A stretch of 64,000 nt of DNA from Sphingomonas taxi (GTDB lineage: Bacteria > Pseudomonadota > Alphaproteobacteria > Sphingomonadales > Sphingomonadaceae): positions 124,001-188,000 of the forward strand of contig QFQI01000004.1 in NCBI GenBank assembly GCA_003243195.1, given 5' to 3'. A program made the translations under genes and the position numbers. Shown one piece after another: positions 18,745 to 27,097 of the stretch; position 1 is the stretch's first letter, and each line of letters opens with the position of its first letter. The notes under the pieces are model-generated. The model saw only the letters and a list, made by a program, of their open reading frames with translations. It searched no databases and had not been told where the DNA came from.

Positions 18745-18797
18745 CGCGCACTTCTTTCGCGTTGCAACACGATCATGTTCGCACGCGCACAATGCGC

Positions 18798-18826
18798 TTG
18801 ACGAACTCTGGACGCCTGTTCAGTAT
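18798..18826 (+). promoter_or_regulatory. qhp promoter with inverted-repeat operator
   Basis: A -35 TTGACG (18798-18803), a 17-base spacer and a -10 CAGTAT (18821-18826). The spacer holds CTGGACG-CC-TGTTCAG (18808-18823), a variant of the aau operator with its left arm identical and starting at the same distance (10 bases) from the -35. This is the only gap (about 140 bases) between the two amine dehydrogenase operons and should drive qhpA onward. Confidence 0.7.
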
Positions 18827-18886
18827 TTGTCGGGAGGTAGACGGGAACCGCTTCGGACTCGCTGGCGGCCAGGGGGCGAACCGCGC

Positions 18887-20707
18887 ATGACGAAGCCATC
18901 GAAAGTCGCGGGGTCGCGGCAGGCGGAGAAGCCGCCCCAAGCACGGCCCGGTTCGCGGCGCTGGCGACAGCGCCTCATCCTCGCCGGGCTCGGCGCCACG
19001 ATGGTGGCGGTGGCGCAGGCGAATGTCCGCGATGCCACGCCCCCCGCCGTCGACGCCGCCGACCCTGCGCGCACCGAAAGCGAGGATGGTATCCCCGTCA
19101 CCGATGCGCTGACGACCGAGAAATGCGGCACCTGCCACACGCCCGATGCCAAGGGGAACCTGTCGCGCATCTCGTGGCTGCGCACCACGCCGGAAGGCTG
19201 GTCGCAGGCGATCAAGCGCATGGTGCGCCTCAACGGCTTACAGATCACGCCAGCCGAGTCGCGCGCGATCGTGCGCTATCTCGCCGGCTTCCACGGCCTG
19301 TCGCCGGAGGAAGCGCGGCCGGTCATGTACCTGCCGGAGCGGCGCATCGTCGACGAGGCGACAATCCCCAACGACAGCGTGCGCCAGGCCTGCGCGTCAT
19401 GCCACGCCTTTGCACAACCGCTGTCGTGGCGGCGCTCCAGGGCGGAGTGGAAGCTGCTTCAGGACATGCACGTGGCGATGTATTCGCAGGCGGAAGCGCA
19501 ATACCGGCGCGCCGCCGATCCGGCGCCCGGCACACCGCCCGCCGCCCCGGGCACGCCGGCGGTCACCAACGGCCAGATCGCGCTGGAATATCTGCAGAAG
19601 GCGGCACCGCTGCGCACGCTGGAATGGGGCAATTGGCGTCCGCGCATCCGCCCGCCCTATCTCGCGGGCACATGGCTGGTATCGGCGCATCTGCCCGGGC
19701 GCGGCGATTATGTCGGCGAGTTGACGATCCGTGCGGGCAGGAGCGCCGACGAATTCGTCACCGATACCACGCTGCGCTCGCTGACCGGCGGCGAAACATT
19801 GACCCGCCACGGGGCCGGGCTGGTCTATGGCGGCTATTCGTGGCGTGGCCGATCGGCCGGACCAGCCCCCGTTACGGCGGCCGACGATCCCGGCCACGCC
19901 ACGCGCGAGACGATGTGGTTCGCCCCCGATCAAATGAGCGCCGAAGGACGCTGGTTCTGGGGCGAATATCATGAGTTCGGCTTCGACGTGAAACTGGTCC
20001 GTGAGGGGTCGGCACCAGTGATCGCCGCCGTCGCGTCCGGGGGGCTGCGTGCAGGCGCCACGAACGCGCGCGTCCATGTCTTCGGCGCGCATCTGCCGAC
20101 CGACCTGACGCCGGCCGACATCAGCCTGGGCGATGGCGTCTTCGTGCGGAAGGTCGAAAGCGCTGCCCCCGGCGACGTGGCGGTGCTGGCCGATGTCGCC
20201 GCCGACGCCGTGTCCGGGCGCCGCGACATCGGCATCCGCGGTGCCACCCTGCCGCAGTCGCTGCCCGTCTATCACCGGATCGACTATATGAAGGTGCTGC
20301 CGGAAACCGGGCTGGCGCGGCTCGGCGGTGCGAAATTCCCACGCGGCTATGGCCAGTTCGAGGCGTACGGCTATGAAAACGGTCCCGACGGCAAGCCGAA
20401 CACGCCGGACGACGTGACGATCGGCCCGGTCGACGCCGACTGGCGGATCGACGAGTTCCAGGCGGTGCAGAACGATGACGACAAGCAGTTCGTCGGCACG
20501 CTGAGCCGCACCGCGCTGTTCACGCCGGCGGCCGAGGGCCCCAATCCAGCGCGGCGCTTCGGCCGCAACAATTACGGCGACGTCTGGGTGGTGGCGACCG
20601 CGCGGACGGAGAAGGACCGCTTCGGTCAGCCGCTCACCGCGCGCGCCTATCTGGTGGTCAGCGTGCCGGCCTATCAACGTTGGGACCAACCGGAGGTGGC
20701 GCCATGA
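18887..20707 (+). CDS. qhpA: quinohemoprotein amine dehydrogenase alpha subunit (diheme)
   Basis: Diheme subunit of the periplasmic CTQ-dependent amine dehydrogenase, 606 residues including leader. It passes electrons from the CTQ quinone to external cytochromes. A basic leader with a hydrophobic core (LILAGLGATMVAVAQA, about residues 30-45) directs export. Heme-binding motifs are CGTCH at residues 80-84 and CASCH at 169-173. The remainder is beta-rich immunoglobulin-like and propeller-adjacent sequence as in known alpha subunits. The ATG 18887 is used, with GGGGGCGAA upstream; an in-frame start 60 bases earlier lies in the promoter leader. First gene of qhpADCBGFE. Confidence 0.94.
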   Translation: MTKPSKVAGSRQAEKPPQARPGSRRWRQRLILAGLGATMVAVAQANVRDATPPAVDAADPARTESEDGIPVTDALTTEKCGTCHTPDAKGNLSRISWLRTTPEGWSQAIKRMVRLNGLQITPAESRAIVRYLAGFHGLSPEEARPVMYLPERRIVDEATIPNDSVRQACASCHAFAQPLSWRRSRAEWKLLQDMHVAMYSQAEAQYRRAADPAPGTPPAAPGTPAVTNGQIALEYLQKAAPLRTLEWGNWRPRIRPPYLAGTWLVSAHLPGRGDYVGELTIRAGRSADEFVTDTTLRSLTGGETLTRHGAGLVYGGYSWRGRSAGPAPVTAADDPGHATRETMWFAPDQMSAEGRWFWGEYHEFGFDVKLVREGSAPVIAAVASGGLRAGATNARVHVFGAHLPTDLTPADISLGDGVFVRKVESAAPGDVAVLADVAADAVSGRRDIGIRGATLPQSLPVYHRIDYMKVLPETGLARLGGAKFPRGYGQFEAYGYENGPDGKPNTPDDVTIGPVDADWRIDEFQAVQNDDDKQFVGTLSRTALFTPAAEGPNPARRFGRNNYGDVWVVATARTEKDRFGQPLTARAYLVVSVPAYQRWDQPEVAP

Positions 20708-22155
20708 CCGTCATGCTGTCGCATCGCTACCACGCCGGCGAATATCGCTCCTTCGCCGCGGCCGACGCCCGCTTCATCTATGTCGTCGGCGCCGGCGCGA
20801 TCTTCCAGCTCGACGCAGCGGCGGCCCGCGTGCTCGACCTGCTCGAACACGCGGCGACCGACCACGCCGATCTCGTCGTCGCGCTCCGCGACCATGGGAT
20901 GGTGGAGGCCGATGCCGAGGAACTGGTGCGAGAATTGCGCTTCGCCGGTGTCATCGTCGGCGATCATGCCGCCTATACGCCCTCGCCGGCCAGCCCGCCA
21001 CGCGATTTCCCGTTGCAGGCGCTGGTGCTGAACATCACCAACCAGTGCAATCTGGCATGCACCTATTGCTACGAATTCGGCGCCGACAAGATCGCGGCGC
21101 CGCAGGGCAAGAAGAAGTACATGTCGCTCGACACCGCGCGGGAGTCGGTCGATTTCCTGCTTGCCCAGTCGGCGGGGCGACAGGGCGTGCACATCACCTT
21201 CTTCGGTGGCGAGACGCTGATGAACTTCGCGCTGCTCAAGGAGGTGGTGCATTATGCCATCGCGCGCGCGGCGGACGCGGGGAAGGCGATCGGTTTCAGC
21301 CTGACCACCAATGCCACGCTGCTGACCCCCGCGATCATCGCGTTCCTGTCCGATCACGAAATCGGCGTCACCGTCAGCATGGACGGCCCGCCGGACCTGC
21401 AGGACCGGCACCGCGTCTACAAGAGCGGCAAGGGCAGCTACGCAGTGATCGAACCCCGGCTGCGCGCGCTGATCGCCGGACACCGCACGCGCGCGATCAC
21501 GGCGCGCGTCACGCTGACGGAGGGCGTGACCGACGTGCTGCGCATCTATCGTCACCTGAAGGATGATCTCGGTTTCCACGAAGTCGGCTTCGCCCCGGTG
21601 ACGAGCGGCGACGCGCGCAGCTACGCGCTGGGCGCGGGGGAGATGGACGGCGTGCTGGCGCAATTCCACCTGCTGGCCAACGAATGGCTGGAACATGCCA
21701 TTGCCGGGCGCTCGCACGGCTTCTCGAACGTCAGCGAGACGATCAGCGAACTGATCCAGGGCGTGCACAAGTCGCATCCGTGCGGCGCCGGTCTGGGGCT
21801 GCTCGGCGTCGGTCCGTCCGGCGACCTGTCGCCATGCCACCGCTTCACCGATGCGGACACGCACACATTGGGCCACGTCTCCACCGGGATCGACCGCGAA
21901 CGGCAGAGCGACTTCCTGACGCGCGGGCATGTCGATGCGAAATATGCGTGCCAGAGCTGCTGGGCGCGGCCGCTTTGCGCGGGCGGGTGCCACCATGAGG
22001 CGTTCGTGCGCTACGGCGATACCGGCCATGCGAACCTGCATTACTGCGACTGGATCCGCGAATGGACCGATCGCTGCCTGCGCATCTACGGCGAGCTGGC
22101 GGTCAGTAACCCCGCCTTCCTGGAACGCTTCGCCCAACGAAAGGCGCTGTCATGA
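20704..22155 (+). CDS. qhpD: radical SAM enzyme QhpD for thioether crosslinks in QhpC
   Basis: Radical S-adenosylmethionine enzyme of 483 residues that, in the known qhp system, forms the three intrapeptidyl Cys-to-Glu/Asp thioether bonds in the gamma subunit. The radical SAM cluster is Cys115-x3-Cys119-x2-Cys122 in NQCNLACTYCYEF, followed by FFGGETLMN. The C-terminal SPASM-type region is rich in cysteines (HPCGAG, LSPCHRF, CQSCWARPLCAGGC). A PqqD-like N-terminal part (residues 1-90) precedes the barrel and may bind the substrate peptide. The start codon overlaps the qhpA stop (ATGA). Cytoplasmic, acting before export of QhpC. Confidence 0.95.
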   Translation: MTVMLSHRYHAGEYRSFAAADARFIYVVGAGAIFQLDAAAARVLDLLEHAATDHADLVVALRDHGMVEADAEELVRELRFAGVIVGDHAAYTPSPASPPRDFPLQALVLNITNQCNLACTYCYEFGADKIAAPQGKKKYMSLDTARESVDFLLAQSAGRQGVHITFFGGETLMNFALLKEVVHYAIARAADAGKAIGFSLTTNATLLTPAIIAFLSDHEIGVTVSMDGPPDLQDRHRVYKSGKGSYAVIEPRLRALIAGHRTRAITARVTLTEGVTDVLRIYRHLKDDLGFHEVGFAPVTSGDARSYALGAGEMDGVLAQFHLLANEWLEHAIAGRSHGFSNVSETISELIQGVHKSHPCGAGLGLLGVGPSGDLSPCHRFTDADTHTLGHVSTGIDRERQSDFLTRGHVDAKYACQSCWARPLCAGGCHHEAFVRYGDTGHANLHYCDWIREWTDRCLRIYGELAVSNPAFLERFAQRKALS

Positions 22156-22481
22156 AGCATCTTCGCCCGCTCAACAAAAAGGCGACGCGGATCGACGAAG
22201 CCGCGTCGATGCTGGAGGAAGACGTGGTGGCGTTGCAGCAGCCGCCGCGCCCGCACGTGCCGATGGGCTGCTCGCTTGCCTTTTCGCCGGGCTGGGAAGT
22301 GGACGCGGGCGGCGGCACCGCCGGCCTGTGCCAGCCGGTCGAACGCGACATCTACGACTGCTACGTCACCTGTTTCTGGCCGGTGCAGGTGCCCGATCAC
22401 GTCAATCACTCGCCGGACTGGGCCAGCAACTGCGCGGTCGCGACCAAGGACTGGCGTAATCTGGATCTGGTGTTTCCGTAA
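22152..22481 (+). CDS. qhpC: quinohemoprotein amine dehydrogenase gamma subunit, CTQ precursor
   Basis: Catalytic gamma subunit, 109 residues, made as a precursor whose leader of about 33 residues (MKHLRPLNKK...) is not a normal signal peptide. All crosslinking residues of the known subunit occur here with a constant offset of 33. Thioethers are Cys40-Glu49, Cys60-Asp66 and Cys74-Asp82; the cysteine tryptophylquinone is Cys70-Trp76. The core motif is DCYVTCFWPVQVPDHV. The gene overlaps qhpD (ATGA), so enzyme and substrate peptide are translationally coupled. After crosslinking, the peptide is expected to be exported by QhpF and cut by QhpE. Confidence 0.96.
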   Translation: MKHLRPLNKKATRIDEAASMLEEDVVALQQPPRPHVPMGCSLAFSPGWEVDAGGGTAGLCQPVERDIYDCYVTCFWPVQVPDHVNHSPDWASNCAVATKDWRNLDLVFP

Positions 22482-22510
22482 TCGCCGCGTCGCTTGTCCG
22501 CCCCTTCAGG

Positions 22511-23611
22511 ATGACCCGCCCGATGACCATCCTTCGCACCGCCGCGGCGCTTTGCGCCCTCGCCCTGCCCGCCGCGCTCCACGCCGGCACGATCTACATG
22601 GGCGGCTATCCCAACGTCCTGTTGTTGTTCGACGAGGGCAGCGGCCGGGTGACGCGGCGCATCCCGCTCGCCACCGGACTGCCCACCGGGCTGCTGGAAT
22701 CCCCGGACCGCAAGACGATCTACGTTTCCACGATCACCACCGGCGGGATCGAGACCTATGATGTGGCGAGCGGCCGGCTGACCGACAGCTTCAGCCTGAA
22801 CACGCCAACCACCAAATATCGCTTCTACAGCGGCGTCACCGATCCGGCGGGACGCTTCTTCTACACGGTGGCGGAACGGATCGACAAGGACGTGGACCGC
22901 TACCGCGTCAGCAAGCCGCAATATACGGTCGTCGACCTCAGGCTGCACAAGGTCGTGCGCGCGGTCGACATGGCGGCGGAGGACGACACGCCGGGCGCCC
23001 CCTATCGCTCCAGCTATGCGATGGCGCCGGATGGCCGCTTCCTCTACGTCTTTCGCGACAAGGTGATCGTGGTCGCGACCTCCGACCTCCAGGCGGTCGA
23101 GCGCATCGACCTTGCCAAGTCAGACACCGCGGGCTTCGAGAACGTCAATTTCGGCGGCGGGGTGGAGGCGCTTCGCACGCCGGGCCAGTTCGTGTCGCTG
23201 TTCAACGCCGCCGATCCCTGGGTCCACAACAAGGTGTTCGGCGTCGCACGCTTCGACCTCGCGTCGCGCCGCTTCAGCTTCGCGCCGATCGGCCCGGCTT
23301 CGGCGATGCTCGCCGGGCTGGAGATCACGCCCGACGGCCGGCATGGCTATACCGTGGCGACCACCGGGACGCTCGGCAACAAGCGGTGCGAGCTGTGGCA
23401 TTTCGACCTCACCGCCGACACGCTGGTGGACAAGGCCGAATTCCCGTGTCGCTCGCGCTTTCAGTTCGGCATGTCGGGTGACGGCAGCAAGCTCTACATC
23501 TACGGCGCCAGCTACGACATCGAGGTGTACGACGCCCGCACGCTCAAGCTGGAGAAGACCTGGGACATCGGCAATGACGCGACCATGGCCGGGATGGTCG
23601 TGTCGCAATAG
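22511..23611 (+). CDS. qhpB: quinohemoprotein amine dehydrogenase beta subunit
   Basis: Seven-bladed beta-propeller subunit, 366 residues, periplasmic. A Sec signal peptide runs through LCALALPAALHAG. The opening TIYMGGYPNVLLLFDE is close to known QHNDH beta subunits, and the YVTN-like propeller repeats continue (TIYVSTITTGGIETYD, GRFLYVFRDKVIVVA, GSKLYIYGASYDIEVYD). ATG 22511 is used; a second ATG at 22523 would place the signal peptide start more typically and cannot be excluded. It binds the alpha and gamma subunits and helps close the active site. Confidence 0.93.
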   Translation: MTRPMTILRTAAALCALALPAALHAGTIYMGGYPNVLLLFDEGSGRVTRRIPLATGLPTGLLESPDRKTIYVSTITTGGIETYDVASGRLTDSFSLNTPTTKYRFYSGVTDPAGRFFYTVAERIDKDVDRYRVSKPQYTVVDLRLHKVVRAVDMAAEDDTPGAPYRSSYAMAPDGRFLYVFRDKVIVVATSDLQAVERIDLAKSDTAGFENVNFGGGVEALRTPGQFVSLFNAADPWVHNKVFGVARFDLASRRFSFAPIGPASAMLAGLEITPDGRHGYTVATTGTLGNKRCELWHFDLTADTLVDKAEFPCRSRFQFGMSGDGSKLYIYGASYDIEVYDARTLKLEKTWDIGNDATMAGMVVSQ

Positions 23612-23613
23612 CG

Positions 23614-24630
23614 ATGAGGCCGCCACCGGTCCGGATCGCCGTCACCGGCACGGGCGTCGCCGCCTCCTGCTGCGCGCACCTGCTCGCACGGCGCGGGCTG
23701 GCGTGGCGTGTGGCGCGGGCGGGACGGCGCGATGCTCCGGCGGTGATGCTGACCGGAACGGCGGTGGCGCTGATGCGCGATGTCCTGGGCCGTCCCGACC
23801 TGTTCGCCGACCGGCCCCGGATCACCCGGCGGATCGTCGCCTGGGGCGGAGGCGATCCCGTCGCCATGCCGCATGACGCCATCGTGGTGAGCGGCGCGGC
23901 GCTGGCGGCGGCGCTCAACCACGATGCGCCGGCGACCGCCGTGACCGGCGATGTCGCCGCCGACCTGACGATCGCAACCGACCGGCTCACGACGGCGCCC
24001 CCGATCCGCTTCGGCGTCCGTGTCGCGACCGCGTCGACGGTCCGCCTGCGCGACGAAGGCGACGCGGGTGACTGCTGGATCGAGGCGCTCGACGCCGGCT
24101 GGCTGTTCCTGATCCCGTCCGGGGGCGGCATGGCGTGGTTGTTGTCGGTCGGCCTGCCGCTGGACGAGGCGTGCGACCGCAGCCGGCATGTCGCGACGCG
24201 CATCATCGTCACCGATGCGCCGGTCGAGCGGTTCGATCCGGTCCCGCGTCTCGCCGCGCACACCAGCGGCGCGGACTGGATCGGATGCGGCACGGCGGCG
24301 ATCGCGTTCGATCCGATCTGTGGCGACGGCACCGCGCAGGCGATCCGCGCCGCCATCCTCTCCGCCGCCGTGGTGGCGGAGGTGGCGGCGGGCGGCGACC
24401 GCGCGGCGCTGATCGCGCATTACGACACGATGCTGGTCGCCACGATGCGGCGTCACCTCCAGTTGTGCGCACCTTTCTATCGTTCCGGCGGCACCGGTCC
24501 GTGGTGGCGCGGCGCGCATGACGCGCTGGCGCAGGGGCACGACTGGTGCACGCGACGCCTCGCCGCCGCGCCCGAGCCGCGCTACGTCCTGCGCGGCTTC
24601 GACCTCGTCCGCCGCGAGCAGGCGGCGTGA
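23614..24630 (+). CDS. qhpG: FAD-dependent monooxygenase QhpG for CTQ formation
   Basis: A 338-residue flavin monooxygenase-like protein. The N-terminus IAVTGTGVAASCCAHLLARRGL is a variant Rossmann nucleotide-binding motif (GxGxxxxxxxxxL), and GCGTAAIAFDPICGDGTAQAIRAA is the C-terminal FAD-binding block of the tryptophan halogenase/monooxygenase class. In the qhp system QhpG dihydroxylates the crosslinked tryptophan of QhpC to make the quinone. It overlaps the next gene, qhpF, by GTGA. The gene order and the crosslinked substrate gene nearby support the assignment over a generic oxidoreductase. Confidence 0.9.
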   Translation: MRPPPVRIAVTGTGVAASCCAHLLARRGLAWRVARAGRRDAPAVMLTGTAVALMRDVLGRPDLFADRPRITRRIVAWGGGDPVAMPHDAIVVSGAALAAALNHDAPATAVTGDVAADLTIATDRLTTAPPIRFGVRVATASTVRLRDEGDAGDCWIEALDAGWLFLIPSGGGMAWLLSVGLPLDEACDRSRHVATRIIVTDAPVERFDPVPRLAAHTSGADWIGCGTAAIAFDPICGDGTAQAIRAAILSAAVVAEVAAGGDRAALIAHYDTMLVATMRRHLQLCAPFYRSGGTGPWWRGAHDALAQGHDWCTRRLAAAPEPRYVLRGFDLVRREQAA

Positions 24631-26336
24631 CCCCGCCCGCGCCGCCGCCGGCGGTCGCGCCATGGCGCGCCTATCGCCGCCTAGGGCGCTACCTGCGCCC
24701 CTACCTGCCGCAATTGGCCGTCGTGCTGGCCGTCAGCCTGCTGTCTACCGGGCTGAACCTCGCGCAGCCCTATCTGTCCAAGCTGATGATCGACGACGCG
24801 CTGCTGCAACGCGACATGGGTGCGTTGGTCGTCATCGCGGCGGCGCTGCTGGGCGCGACGGTGCTGGGTTTCGCGCTCAACATGCTCGCCAGCTATCGCT
24901 ATGTCACGCTCTCCGCCGCGATGCTGTACGACATCCGCGTGGCGCTGTTGCGGCACTTGCAAACGCTGTCGCCACGCTTCTTCGCCGGATTTCGGCTGGG
25001 CGATCTCATGTCGCGGATCAACAGCGACGTCAGCGACGTGCAGCGCGTCGCCGCGGACACGCTGCTGTCGGTGTTGAGCAACGTCCTGTTCCTCGCCGGC
25101 AGCATCGCGCTGATGCTGTGGCTCAACTGGCGACTGTTCCTGGTCGGCGTCGTGCTTGTCCCGGCCTGCCTTGCCGCCTTCCTGCTGTGCCAGCGGCGGC
25201 TGACCGCCCTGACGCGCGACATGCGCGAGCGTGGAGCCGACCTGGGCAGCTTTCTGGTCGATACGGTGATGGGAATGCGCACCGTTACCGCGCTGGGCGC
25301 CGGCGAGCATGAGGTCGCCCGGTTCCGCGCGCGCAACGACGCGTTCGTCGCCGCGATGCTGCGGATGCAACTGGCGTCGTTCGTGGCCGGCGCGCTCCCC
25401 GGAACGCTGCTGACCGCCTCCACCGCCGCCGTGGTCCTGTACGGCGGACGGATGATCATCGAGGGCACGATGACGATCGGCACGCTGGTCGCCTTCATGA
25501 CCTATCAGGGGCGGTTGTTCGCGCCGATCCAGGTGCTGATGGGGCTCGGCACGGGGTTGGCGTCGACACGCGTGTCGCTGGCGCGGATCGTCGAACTGTT
25601 CGACACGCCGCCCGACGTCGCCGACGCGCCCGGCGCCGGTCCGCTGCCGCGCATCGCGCGCGGCATCCGCTTCGAACATGTCGCCAAGCGCCATGATCGC
25701 GACGCGGTGCTGACCGACATCCATCTCGCCATTCCCGCGGGCAGCTTCTGCGCGATCGTCGGGCCGAGCGGAGTCGGCAAGTCGACGCTGGCCGACCTGC
25801 TGGTCCGCTATCAGGATGTCGATGCCGGCCGGATCCTGATCGACGGCTGCGACATACGCGGTTTTCGCCTCGACGACCTGCGTCGGCGCGTCCTGCTGGT
25901 CGATCAGGCGCCGCATCTGTTCAACGACACGATGGCCGCCAATATCGTGTTCGGCCTGGATCATGTCGGGCCCGATCGAATGGCGGCGGCGGTTCACGCG
26001 GCTGGGCTTGACGCGCTGGTCGCGCGCCTCCCCGCCGGGCTGGCGACCCGCACCGGCGAGCGCGGCCATGCGCTGTCGGCGGGCGAGCGGCAGCGGATCG
26101 CGCTGGCGCGCGCGGTGCTGCGGCGACCGGATGTTCTCATCCTGGACGAGCCGACCTCCGCGCTGGATGAGGATACCGAGGCGCTGGTCGCGGAACGACT
26201 GCGCGCGGCGCTGCCGGATGTCACGCTGATCGTCATCACGCACAAGCCGTCGCTGGCGGCGCGCACCGACCTGATCGTGCGGATCGCGGACGGCCGCGCC
26301 GATGTGAGTCGGCGCGGACAGCCGGCGATGGCATGA
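24627..26336 (+). CDS. qhpF: ABC transporter QhpF (fused membrane and ATPase)
   Basis: A 569-residue half-transporter with an N-terminal membrane domain of six helices (residues about 20-320) and a C-terminal ATPase. Walker A is GPSGVGKST near residue 380, the signature is LSAGERQ near 482 and Walker B is LILDEPT near 502. The GTG start overlaps the qhpG stop; the upstream extension to 24546 is qhpG sequence in another frame. QhpF is thought to move the crosslinked QhpC peptide into the periplasm, since that subunit lacks a Sec or Tat signal. Lipid or drug exporters share this architecture, so the role comes from the operon. Confidence 0.92.
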   Translation: MTPPAPPPAVAPWRAYRRLGRYLRPYLPQLAVVLAVSLLSTGLNLAQPYLSKLMIDDALLQRDMGALVVIAAALLGATVLGFALNMLASYRYVTLSAAMLYDIRVALLRHLQTLSPRFFAGFRLGDLMSRINSDVSDVQRVAADTLLSVLSNVLFLAGSIALMLWLNWRLFLVGVVLVPACLAAFLLCQRRLTALTRDMRERGADLGSFLVDTVMGMRTVTALGAGEHEVARFRARNDAFVAAMLRMQLASFVAGALPGTLLTASTAAVVLYGGRMIIEGTMTIGTLVAFMTYQGRLFAPIQVLMGLGTGLASTRVSLARIVELFDTPPDVADAPGAGPLPRIARGIRFEHVAKRHDRDAVLTDIHLAIPAGSFCAIVGPSGVGKSTLADLLVRYQDVDAGRILIDGCDIRGFRLDDLRRRVLLVDQAPHLFNDTMAANIVFGLDHVGPDRMAAAVHAAGLDALVARLPAGLATRTGERGHALSAGERQRIALARAVLRRPDVLILDEPTSALDEDTEALVAERLRAALPDVTLIVITHKPSLAARTDLIVRIADGRADVSRRGQPAMA

Positions 26337-27097
26337 CGCCGGCGCCGCCGCCCACGGGACGGGGCATTCGAATCGCGGTGATCGACAGCGGCGTCCATCC
26401 CCGTCACCCGCATATCGACGCGCGACGGCTGGCGGGCGGCGTCGCGATCACCCGCGAGGGCGCGATCGAGGACGCGCCATCGGCGTTGCTCGACCGGCTG
26501 GGGCACGGCACCGCTGTCACCGCCGCGATTCAGGAGCGCGCGCCCGACGCCGAGGTGCTGACGGTCCGCGTCTTTCGCGACGCGTTGCGTGCTTCCCCCG
26601 CCGCGCTGATCGCCGCGATCACCTGGAGCATCGCGGCCGGTGCCGACATCGTGAACCTCAGCCTGGGTTCGACCAACGCCGCGCATCGCGAGGCGTTCGC
26701 GGCGGTCGTGGCGCGTGCCTGCGCGGCCGGCGTGCTGATCGTCGCGGCGCGGTCGTCGGGCGGCATGGCCTGTTGGCCGGGCGCGCTGCCCGACGTGCTG
26801 GGGGTCGAACTCGACTGGAGCTGCCCGCGCGGGACATATCGCACCGTCGCGCGCGCGCCGTTCGTCAGGGCATCGGGCCATCCGCGACCGATCGACGGCA
26901 TCGCGCCGGCCCGCAACCTGCACGGCGTGAGCTTCGCGGTCGCGCAGGTGACGGGGATCGCCGCCTGCGCCGCAGAGCGGGCGAAGGCGGAAAGCGGCGC
27001 CCCGGCCGCCACGCTCCGCGCGTTGCTGGCCGGCGCGGCCTCACCGATCGGCAGGCCGCGCCGGGGCGGCGCGTCAGAACTTCTGGCCGAAGCGTAG
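26333..27097 (+). CDS. qhpE: subtilisin-like protease QhpE
   Basis: Small subtilase of 254 residues without a signal peptide, expected to remove the leader of the QhpC precursor. The catalytic triad is clear: Asp18 in AVIDSG, His58 in GHGTAV and Ser200 in GVSFAV. The oxyanion-type segment INLS-like (IVNLSLGST) lies at 106-114. It is compact compared with typical subtilisins (about 275 residues mature). The ATG overlaps the qhpF stop (ATGA). Its 3' end overlaps the convergent TonB receptor gene by 24 bases. Confidence 0.93.
   Translation: MTPAPPPTGRGIRIAVIDSGVHPRHPHIDARRLAGGVAITREGAIEDAPSALLDRLGHGTAVTAAIQERAPDAEVLTVRVFRDALRASPAALIAAITWSIAAGADIVNLSLGSTNAAHREAFAAVVARACAAGVLIVAARSSGGMACWPGALPDVLGVELDWSCPRGTYRTVARAPFVRASGHPRPIDGIAPARNLHGVSFAVAQVTGIAACAAERAKAESGAPAATLRALLAGAASPIGRPRRGGASELLAEA

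Noticed and set aside
20674..22137. Minus-strand open frame of 487 codons opposite qhpD
   Set aside because: Arg/Val/Gln-rich shadow of a clearly conserved radical SAM gene, with no domain of its own.
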